DNA of 11,362 bases, from positions 1 to 11,362 of the forward strand of contig CAZYYO010000070.1 in NCBI GenBank assembly GCA_964650965.1. The letters run 5' to 3'. This document shows, in pieces, positions 1 to 5,379 of this stretch. The position numbers were made by a program, and so were the translations under genes. Position 1 is the first letter of the stretch. The number at the start of each line of letters is the position of its first letter. The DNA comes from CAZYYO01 sp964650965. GTDB taxonomy: Bacteria; Bacillota; Clostridia; Lachnospirales; Lachnospiraceae. Under the pieces are notes generated by a model. That model saw only the letters and a program-made list of their open reading frames with translations. It was not told the origin of the DNA and ran no database searches.

Positions 1-30
1 CTAAATAAAATATAGATATACAAAATGAAC

Positions 31-76
31 ATCCCCTTAAGTTGGTGCATAAAATGCAGAATCTTAAGGGGATTTC
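31..76 (+). terminator. Stem-loop, probable terminator of an upstream gene
   Basis: An 11-bp perfect stem pairs ATCCCCTTAAG (31-41) with CTTAAGGGGAT (63-73). Inside the 21-base loop a second small hairpin pairs TGCAT (46-50) with ATGCA (54-58). The T-rich stretch after the stem (TTTCTT) is short and interrupted, so this may be a moderate terminator of a gene lying before the window, or a structured end of the unit carrying the nuclease gene. No gene can be seen in 1-182 itself. Confidence 0.55.
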
Positions 77-79
77 TTA

Positions 80-108
80 TTGCAAATGAATCATCACTAT
101 GATAGTAT
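80..108 (+). promoter_or_regulatory. Weak candidate promoter for the Rpn-type gene
   Basis: TTGCAA (80-85) and TAGTAT (103-108) are separated by 17 bases, and each matches four of six sigma-A consensus positions. An overlapping alternative -10 is TATGAT (98-103), which has no good -35. This is the best candidate between the stem-loop at 31-73 and the gene at 183, but AT-rich DNA produces such matches by chance. Confidence 0.25.
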
Positions 109-150
109 CAATACATCTTTTTTCTTTAGATATACAGGCATAAGGTAGGG

Positions 151-174
151 TTCCTAGTAACATTTACTAAGGAG
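151..174 (+). promoter_or_regulatory. Hairpin that buries the Rpn ribosome binding site
   Basis: TTCCTAGTAA (151-160) pairs with TTACT-A-AGGAG (164-174) across a CAT loop, with one bulged A at 169 and one terminal T-G wobble. The 3' arm contains the whole AGGAG Shine-Dalgarno sequence of the nuclease gene, whose ATG is at 183. In the mRNA this would reduce initiation on the full-length protein. Hairpins of this kind are known to restrain translation of transposase genes transcribed from outside promoters. The stem is AT-rich, so its strength in the cell is uncertain. Confidence 0.5.
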
Positions 175-182
175 CTAATCGT

Positions 183-1064
183 ATGGAGAAAGAAATATAT
201 CAAATCTATGACAGAGTCTTTAAACGCATTTTTAATCTATCTAATCTTGCTATTGTAAATCTTATCAACGGATTATTCCACACAAACTACCCACCAGACA
301 GTACAGTTACTTACGCTAACAAGGAATTTGTAGATGCTAATCTTGGTAAGAGGTTAGCGGATATCATTATTATAATCCAGGGGATGTCATACCATTTAGA
401 AGCACAGATGGAAGAAGATGATTTGATTGTAGTGAGAGTGTTTGAATATGGGTTTCACTATGCAATGAGTTATAGACAAGCGGAGAATGAAATGCATTTT
501 CCAGAGCCGGTAATTATTTACCTGAATCATGGGAAGAATGTTCCAGAGAAAAGTGTCCTGCATATTATCTTTGGTAATCAGGTATCTGTGGATTATGAGG
601 TTAAGAACTTCGTATATCTTGAACATAATATCAGAGAATTAAATCAGCGAAAGATGGTCATATTAATCCCATTCCAATTACTGAGATTATGGGATTTGAT
701 AGCAAAAAAGCCTACAGAAGAAAATTTCGAATTATTGAAGTCTTTGATATTAGATGATATAATTGGAAGTGTAAAAGCCAACCTGCAGGTAGGAAATATT
801 GCAGATGATGATGCAAATCAATTAATAGAGCTGACACGACAGTTGTATGAACATATTTACCTGCACTATGAGGAGATAGGGGGTAGCTGCGATATGAAGC
901 CGTTATTAGAAGGTGCAATGGAACTGCCGATGGATAAATATCGGATTCGAATCGATGAATTAGAGGCACAGTTAGACGCCAATAATCGAAAGATGACTGA
1001 GATGCTCACTGAGAAGGACAAGGAAATTGCTCATTTAAAAGCACTTCTGCAAAATAAAGATTAA
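183..1064 (+). CDS. Rpn family recombination-promoting nuclease / putative transposase (PD-(D/E)XK fold)
   Basis: The 293-residue product resembles the Rpn / PD-(D/E)XK transposase-like family, DNA endonucleases that stimulate RecA-independent recombination and, in enterobacteria, have been linked to phage defence. The N-terminal YDRVFKRIF segment (9-17) is typical. The probable active site is Asp60 in LADIIII, followed by Glu73 and Gln75 in HLEAQ; Gln replaces the classical Lys, as is common in this group. The C-terminal 255-290 is a charged coiled coil likely to mediate self-association. The start at 183 is supported by TAAGGAG at 168-174, which lies in a hairpin. A strong in-frame internal start exists at 894. 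The gene stands alone, is closed by its own terminator, and is visibly more AT-rich than its neighbours, which fits horizontal acquisition. Family assignment is firm; the biological role is inferred. Confidence 0.85.
   Translation: MEKEIYQIYDRVFKRIFNLSNLAIVNLINGLFHTNYPPDSTVTYANKEFVDANLGKRLADIIIIIQGMSYHLEAQMEEDDLIVVRVFEYGFHYAMSYRQAENEMHFPEPVIIYLNHGKNVPEKSVLHIIFGNQVSVDYEVKNFVYLEHNIRELNQRKMVILIPFQLLRLWDLIAKKPTEENFELLKSLILDDIIGSVKANLQVGNIADDDANQLIELTRQLYEHIYLHYEEIGGSCDMKPLLEGAMELPMDKYRIRIDELEAQLDANNRKMTEMLTEKDKEIAHLKALLQNKD
894..1064 (+). CDS. Candidate internal in-frame product of the Rpn gene (56 residues)
   Basis: An ATG at 894 is in frame with the nuclease gene (Met238). It is preceded by AGGGGGT at 878-884, which can pair continuously with the anti-Shine-Dalgarno sequence using one G-U wobble, nine bases before the ATG. 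The product would be the C-terminal 56 residues, mostly a charged coiled coil without the nuclease residues. Enterobacterial rpn genes have been reported to encode such intragenic C-terminal proteins, which inhibit the full-length nuclease. Here the internal site looks stronger than the hairpin-buried main site, a plausible way to keep inhibitor in excess. GAG-GAG and GGG-GGT codons also create purine-rich runs by chance, so expression is unproven. Confidence 0.35.
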   Translation: MKPLLEGAMELPMDKYRIRIDELEAQLDANNRKMTEMLTEKDKEIAHLKALLQNKD

Positions 1065-1075
1065 TAACACATACA

Positions 1076-1112
1076 CTGGACTTCGGGTCATCACCTGGAG
1101 TCCAGCTTTTTT
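1076..1112 (+). terminator. Rho-independent terminator of the Rpn-type gene
   Basis: A continuous 13-bp stem, including two G-T wobbles, pairs 1076-1088 with 1093-1105 around a CATC loop. The outer seven pairs are CTGGACT with AGTCCAG. It is followed by C and six Ts (1107-1112). It begins 11 bases after the stop codon at 1064 and should separate the nuclease gene from everything downstream. Confidence 0.9.
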
Positions 1113-1214
1113 ACGGTCTCTTGCATAGTAGATGAAAAGGATTGCACCACGGGGCTTTGCATTGTGACTTATGCGGGGATTACATCTTCTTGGTATTCCT
1201 ACTGTAACCAGCAA

Positions 1215-1237
1215 TTCACAGACAGGACGTCTGTGAA
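1215..1237. repeat. Inner hairpin 1 of the inverted-repeat element
   Basis: TTCACAGAC (1215-1223) and GTCTGTGAA (1229-1237) form a perfect 9-bp stem with the five-base loop AGGAC. It lies in the centre of the larger inverted repeat and is the strongest local hairpin there. Confidence 0.85.
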
Positions 1238-1238
1238 A

Positions 1239-1272
1239 GGCTTGCCTGAGCCAGGGATGGCGAATGCAAGCC
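1239..1272. repeat. Inner hairpin 2 of the inverted-repeat element
   Basis: GGCTTGC (1239-1245) and GCAAGCC (1266-1272) form a perfect 7-bp stem. The 20-base interior can add GCC/GGC (1250-1252 with 1259-1261). It starts one base after inner hairpin 1, so the centre of the element can form two adjacent arms on top of the long outer stem. Confidence 0.8.
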
Positions 1273-1415
1273 GTTTGCGTCAATACCCCCAATAAAACGT
1301 CAGGAATACATAGAAGATGTTACCCCCACATACCGGAACAATGCAAAGCCCCGTGGCGCAATCCCCTTCGTCAACCTGCAATTCTAAATTCTTCATTAAG
1401 CTTCCCCCATACCAA

Positions 1416-1444
1416 TTGACACCATTCCAAGAATCCGATACATT
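1416..1444 (+). promoter_or_regulatory. Sigma-A type promoter of the transporter/GTPase operon
   Basis: A perfect -35 TTGACA (1416-1421) is followed after 17 bases by TACATT (1439-1444), a four-of-six -10 match. Transcription would begin near 1451, leaving a leader of about 20 bases with GGAGG at 1461-1465. It lies 44 bases past the large inverted repeat, so the repeat would normally not be part of this transcript. Confidence 0.6.
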
Positions 1445-1470
1445 GAAAGAAGAAAAAATCGGAGGAATTT

Positions 1471-2625
1471 ATGAAGATAACAAAAAAACAGATAGGAACA
1501 GGAATCGCCCTGGTGCTTGCTATGTGCTTATTCCTGCGTTATTTTACCAACATCATTACAGGAGTAGGATATCTTCTGGCTGCGGCATCCACACTTATTG
1601 TAGGATTTATCATTGCCTATGTATTAAATATTGCAATGAATTTCTATGAAAGAAAGCTGCTGAAAGGAATGAAGGGAGAGAAGCTTCAGAAATATAAGCG
1701 TGTTATCAGTATCCTTCTTGCCATTGCAACTATCGTTATGATTGTGGTTCTATTGATGCGACTGGTGGTCCCGGAGCTGAAGAACTGTATTGTTATTCTG
1801 GTGGCTGGAATACCGGGGCTTCTGGAGGATTTGCAGAAACTGGTTGCGTCCAATCCCCAGCTGGCAGAGATTGTGCCATCCGCATTGCTGGAGGATTCCT
1901 GGCAGCAGCAGATTGACCTGACTGCGGTTATGGATCAGGTGGTGACCTGGGCGAAGTCGGGAGCCAGTAATGTAGTTTTAAATTATGTCAGTGGCATACT
2001 ATCAGGCATCGTAACCTTTGTTATGGGACTGTTTTTTGCCCTATATATTCTGGGAAGCAAGGAGATATTAAAGCGTCAGTGTAATCATGTTTTAGATACC
2101 TATATGAAGCCAGCCCATAAGGAACGTATGCTTTATGTTCTGTCAACCTTTAATGACAGCTTCCACAGCTTTATTGTGGGACAGTGTATGGAGGCCGTCA
2201 TTATTGGAAGCTTATGTATTTTGGGAATGCTGATATTACGATTCCCATATGCGGTTATGATAGGGGCACTGGTAGGCTGTACGGCATTAATACCCATCGC
2301 AGGAGCTTATATTGGAGCCATTGTTGGAGCTATTATGATTCTTACCGTATCTCCGGTGAAAGCATTACTGTTTTTGGTATTTATTCTGGTTTTACAACAG
2401 CTGGAGGGACAATTAATCTATCCGAAGGTAGTAGGTACTTCTATCGGATTACCCGGTATCTGGGTTTTCGCAATTGTGATTTTCGGTGGAGCCTTATGCG
2501 GTATTCCAGGCATTTTGTTTGGAATTCCTATTGCGGCAGGATGTTATCATCTTTTAGCAGATGATATTCATAAGCGCGATGAAGCGGCAAGAATCGCCAA
2601 ACAGGAGAAAAGTAGGAAAGCATGA
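1471..2625 (+). CDS. AI-2E family (PerM-like) membrane transporter
   Basis: A 384-residue polytopic membrane protein of the AI-2E / PerM family, whose members export autoinducer-2 or act as ion/solute exporters; most are uncharacterised, so the substrate here is unknown. Hydrophobic segments lie near residues 9-25, 32-55, 78-98, 173-195, 233-256, 260-292, 297-310 and 328-360, with a more polar extracytoplasmic stretch at about 100-170, the usual layout. The C-terminal half carries the family landmarks: RFPYAVMIGALVG (257-269), IPIAGAYIGA (274-283) and QQLEGQLIYPKVVG (309-322). The length is typical. GGAGG at 1461-1465, five bases before the ATG, fixes the start. Its stop overlaps the next start in ATGA (2622-2625), implying translational coupling with the ribosome-associated GTPase-nuclease. 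No functional link between the two is known to me. Confidence 0.9.
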   Translation: MKITKKQIGTGIALVLAMCLFLRYFTNIITGVGYLLAAASTLIVGFIIAYVLNIAMNFYERKLLKGMKGEKLQKYKRVISILLAIATIVMIVVLLMRLVVPELKNCIVILVAGIPGLLEDLQKLVASNPQLAEIVPSALLEDSWQQQIDLTAVMDQVVTWAKSGASNVVLNYVSGILSGIVTFVMGLFFALYILGSKEILKRQCNHVLDTYMKPAHKERMLYVLSTFNDSFHSFIVGQCMEAVIIGSLCILGMLILRFPYAVMIGALVGCTALIPIAGAYIGAIVGAIMILTVSPVKALLFLVFILVLQQLEGQLIYPKVVGTSIGLPGIWVFAIVIFGGALCGIPGILFGIPIAAGCYHLLADDIHKRDEAARIAKQEKSRKA

Positions 2626-5270
2626 AGAAGTTAACAGTAGGGATTGTGGCTCATGTAGATGCAGGTAAGACGACGCTGTCTGAGAGTCTGCTTTATGCTG
2701 CAGGAGCCATTCGAAGCCTGGGCAGAGTGGACCGTGGGGACACCTTCCTGGATACAGATGCCATGGAACGGGAACGGGGAATCACCATATTTTCCAAGCA
2801 GGCACGGCTACATTTCCAGGATATAGACATGGTACTGCTGGATACTCCAGGACATGTAGATTTTTCAGCAGAAATGGAGAGAACACTTCAGGTCTTAGAT
2901 TATGCCATTCTGGTCATCAGTGGGTTAGACGGCGTGCAGGGACATACGAAGACGTTATGGAGATTATTACACCGGTATCATGTACCGGTGTTCTTGTTCT
3001 GTAATAAAATGGATATCGCCACAAGAACACAGGAGGAATTAATTCGGGAAATACAAAAAGAGCTGGATAGCAGCTGTGTTGACTGCACAGGTATTGGTCA
3101 GAACACCAATATGCCAGATGATGATGTGTCAGAGATACAGGCACCCCCGCAGCTTCTAGAGGAAATGGCAATGTGTCAGGAAGAGCTGTTAGAGGCTTAT
3201 ATGGAGCAGGGGACCATTTCACTAGCAGCCTTAAGGCAGGCTGTTGCTGCAAGAGATATTTATCCCTGTTATTTTGGAAGTGCTTTGAAATCCCAGGGAG
3301 TGGAAGCCTTCCTTGGGCTGATGGGACTGTTGACCCAGGAGAAAAGCTACCCGGATACATTTGCTGCACAGGTTTATAAGATTGGAAGAGATGTTCAGGG
3401 AAATCGTATTACCTACCTGAAGCTTACGGGAGGCTGTCTTAAGGTGAAGCAGGAAATCCAGGAGGAGAAGGTGAACCAGCTGCGATTGTATTCTGGAGAG
3501 AAGTATCAGCTGGTACAGGAGATTTACCCAGGGGAAATCTGTGGAGTAACGGGACTTGAGAATACCTACCCGGGGCAGGGACTGGGGGCTCAGCAGGACA
3601 GTCAGCTGCCAGTATTAGAACCGGTGCTGAATTATCGGGTAATACCACCCCAGGAAATATCTCAGATTACCCTTTTGCAGGATATGAAGCTGCTTCAGGA
3701 GGAAGATCCTATGCTTCATGTAACCTGGCAGGAAGCTGCAGGAGAGGTTCATATCAGTCTTATGGGACCGGTACAGATAGAAATTATTCAGCGGGAAGTA
3801 AAGGAACGGTTTCACTATCTCATCACCTTTGACACGGGAAGAATTGTGTATAAAGAGACCATTGCACAGGCCGTGGAGGGGGTGGGACATTTTGAACCAC
3901 TTCGCCATTATGCAGAGGTGCATCTTCTTATGGAACCCCTTCCTACAGGAGAAGGATTGGATTTTGCCATCCAATGTCGTCAGGAGGATTTGGATAAGAA
4001 CTGGCAGCGTCTGGTATATACTCATCTTACGGAAAAGGAGCATTTGGGCGTGCTGACGGGGTCGCCCATTACAGATATGCGAATTACCCTGATTACCGGG
4101 CGGGCACATCAGAAGCATACTGAGGGAGGGGATTTTCGCCAGGCAACCTACCGTGCAGTTCGTCAGGGATTGAAGAAAGCGAACAGCATCTTACTGGAAC
4201 CCTATTATAAGGTGGAGCTGAGGCTGCCAACAGAATATTTAGGGCGGGCCATGACAGATTTACAGCAGGTGCATGGAGGTATCATGCCACCAGAATCTCA
4301 GGGAGAATACAGTATCTTAACAGGACGTGCTCCTGTAGCGGAAATTGCAGATTACCCGGCCAGGGTCAGGGAATACACCAGAGGACAGGGAGAATTGCAG
4401 CTGCAGCTTTTGGGATATTTTCCATGCCAGAATCAAGATGAAGTGGTTGCATCTATTGGCTATGACAGTGAGGCAGACATAGACAATCCCACCGGCTCCG
4501 TATTTTGTGCACATGGAGCAGGTTACATCGTTCCCTGGTATGAGGTGGAAGAGCATATGCAGGTGCTATCACCGCTGGCAAAGGAACAAAATGACGCCCA
4601 GCAGCAGGTGATTTTCTTAGAAAAGCAACGTCGAAGTGCCAAACCCCAGCAGGAGTACGACGGTTATGGAGGGCTGGAGTCAGATCTTCAGGAAATTTTC
4701 GAGAAGACCTTTGGACCTGTGAAGCATCGTCTTCCTTCCCAGGAAATACGCATACAGTCTTATGATAGGCAGACACAGGCCAAAGAGGAATACATGAAGA
4801 ATCACAAAAACACCAGCACCCGGAAGAAAGAACGCAGGAAATATCTGCTGGTGGATGGATATAATGTTATTTTTGCATGGCCTGAGCTGGCAGAATTATC
4901 CAGAGATAATCTGGATTCGGCCAGAGGAAGATTAATGGACCTGATGTGTAATTATCAGGGATTTTTGGGCAGAGAATTAATTCTGGTTTTTGACGCATAT
5001 AAGGTGAAGGACAACCCAGGCCAGGTATTGAATTATCACAATATACATGTGGTGTATACGAAGGAAGCAGAGACCGCAGACGCATATATAGAGCGGGTAA
5101 CCCATGATATGGCCAGAGACCATGATGTGATTGTAGCAACCTCAGATGCACTAGAGCAGATGATTGTAATCGGGGAGGGAGCACGTAGAATGTCTTCCCG
5201 AGAGCTGTATGAGGATATGCTGCGGGTGGTTCAGGATGGGTTAGAAAGTTATAGGCAAAATGGTTCATAG
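2622..5270 (+). CDS. Tet(M)/EF-G-like translational GTPase fused to a C-terminal YacP/Rae1-type NYN nuclease domain
   Basis: An 882-residue two-part protein. Residues 1 to about 640 match a complete ribosomal-protection-type (Tet(M)-like) GTPase, which is about 640 residues. G-motifs are AHVDAGKTT (10-18), RGITI (52-56), DTPGH (74-78, with the catalytic-type His78), NKMD (128-131) and GSAL (219-222); domains II-V follow. Residues 739-875 match the NYN/PIN-like YacP (Rae1) domain: VDGYNVI (744-750), VFDAY (789-793), YTKEAETADAYIE (812-824) and ATSD (839-842) supply the acidic residues D745, D791, D820 and D842. A charged linker, about 645-738, joins them. Rae1 cuts mRNA in the ribosomal A site, so the fusion probably binds the factor site and cleaves mRNA on stalled or selected ribosomes. 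This is inference. Tet(M)'s tetracycline-displacing tyrosine/proline loop is replaced by GRAHQKHTEGGDFR (493-506), arguing against drug resistance despite likely automatic annotation as such. The start is the ATG overlapping the transporter stop, with AGGA at 2614-2617. Confidence 0.88.
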   Translation: MKKLTVGIVAHVDAGKTTLSESLLYAAGAIRSLGRVDRGDTFLDTDAMERERGITIFSKQARLHFQDIDMVLLDTPGHVDFSAEMERTLQVLDYAILVISGLDGVQGHTKTLWRLLHRYHVPVFLFCNKMDIATRTQEELIREIQKELDSSCVDCTGIGQNTNMPDDDVSEIQAPPQLLEEMAMCQEELLEAYMEQGTISLAALRQAVAARDIYPCYFGSALKSQGVEAFLGLMGLLTQEKSYPDTFAAQVYKIGRDVQGNRITYLKLTGGCLKVKQEIQEEKVNQLRLYSGEKYQLVQEIYPGEICGVTGLENTYPGQGLGAQQDSQLPVLEPVLNYRVIPPQEISQITLLQDMKLLQEEDPMLHVTWQEAAGEVHISLMGPVQIEIIQREVKERFHYLITFDTGRIVYKETIAQAVEGVGHFEPLRHYAEVHLLMEPLPTGEGLDFAIQCRQEDLDKNWQRLVYTHLTEKEHLGVLTGSPITDMRITLITGRAHQKHTEGGDFRQATYRAVRQGLKKANSILLEPYYKVELRLPTEYLGRAMTDLQQVHGGIMPPESQGEYSILTGRAPVAEIADYPARVREYTRGQGELQLQLLGYFPCQNQDEVVASIGYDSEADIDNPTGSVFCAHGAGYIVPWYEVEEHMQVLSPLAKEQNDAQQQVIFLEKQRRSAKPQQEYDGYGGLESDLQEIFEKTFGPVKHRLPSQEIRIQSYDRQTQAKEEYMKNHKNTSTRKKERRKYLLVDGYNVIFAWPELAELSRDNLDSARGRLMDLMCNYQGFLGRELILVFDAYKVKDNPGQVLNYHNIHVVYTKEAETADAYIERVTHDMARDHDVIVATSDALEQMIVIGEGARRMSSRELYEDMLRVVQDGLESYRQNGS
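4784..4796 (+). promoter_or_regulatory. Possible internal ribosome binding site just before the NYN domain
   Basis: AGAGGA (4784-4789) lies four bases before an in-frame ATG at 4794 (Met725). Initiation here would make a 158-residue free NYN protein, close to the size of stand-alone YacP/Rae1 (about 170 residues). The AGAGGA comes from ordinary Glu codons, so chance is a fair alternative; only the position at the domain boundary makes it notable. Confidence 0.22.
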
Positions 5271-5324
5271 GTTGTGAGGCATATAAGGAAATATTGTAAA
5301 ATTGTTTTTTTAATAGTGGATTTG

Positions 5325-5333
5325 TGGTAAAAT
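5325..5333 (+). promoter_or_regulatory. Extended -10 promoter for the chemotaxis receptor gene
   Basis: TGG-TAAAAT (5325-5333) is an extended -10 element with five of six matches in the -10 box. The -35 region is only a T-run (5305-5311) at suitable spacing. Transcription would start near 5340, just before the first ATG of the frame at 5347, which favours the downstream ATG at 5380 as the true start. I see no sigma-D (flagellar type) motif and no clear terminator after the preceding gene. Confidence 0.5.
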
Positions 5334-5379
5334 ATGCACATATACAATGTCAATATCAAAACGAATGAGAGGGATACTT

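Larger units (their letters stand above)
1131..1372. repeat. Large imperfect inverted repeat, about 70-base arms; gene-free branched element
   Basis: The left arm (1131-1200) is the imperfect reverse complement of the right arm (1302-1372). The best block is 27 bases, 1139-1165 against 1338-1364, with a single mismatch (A1146/C1357). A second block pairs ACATCTTCT (1182-1190) with 1312-1320, and GTATTCCT (1193-1200) with 1302-1309. The 101 bases between the arms contain two further hairpins, so either strand could fold into a branched cruciform. No convincing reading frame lies here, and I found no clear target-site duplication in the flanks. The element fills nearly all the space between the terminator ending at 1112 and the promoter at 1416. 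It may be a miniature inverted-repeat (MITE-like) element or a structured RNA; I do not recognise a named family. Confidence 0.85.

Noticed and set aside
1035..1292. Small minus-strand open frame across the inverted repeat
   Set aside because: It runs through the terminator and the palindromic arms, its product has no recognisable domain, and no convincing ribosome binding site supports it.
1317..1649. Plus-strand open frame starting in the right arm of the repeat
   Set aside because: It overlaps the transporter gene out of frame by about 180 bases, crosses the transporter promoter, and has no family-like sequence.
3615..4118. 167-codon minus-strand open frame inside the GTPase gene
   Set aside because: It lies wholly opposite strongly conserved GTPase coding sequence, and its product looks like an antisense shadow without domain character.
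2622..4540. Acquired tetracycline resistance gene
   Set aside because: The GTPase is Tet(M)-like, but the domain IV loop needed for tetracycline displacement is replaced, a nuclease domain is fused on, and the gene sits in a host-like operon with no mobile-element flanks.
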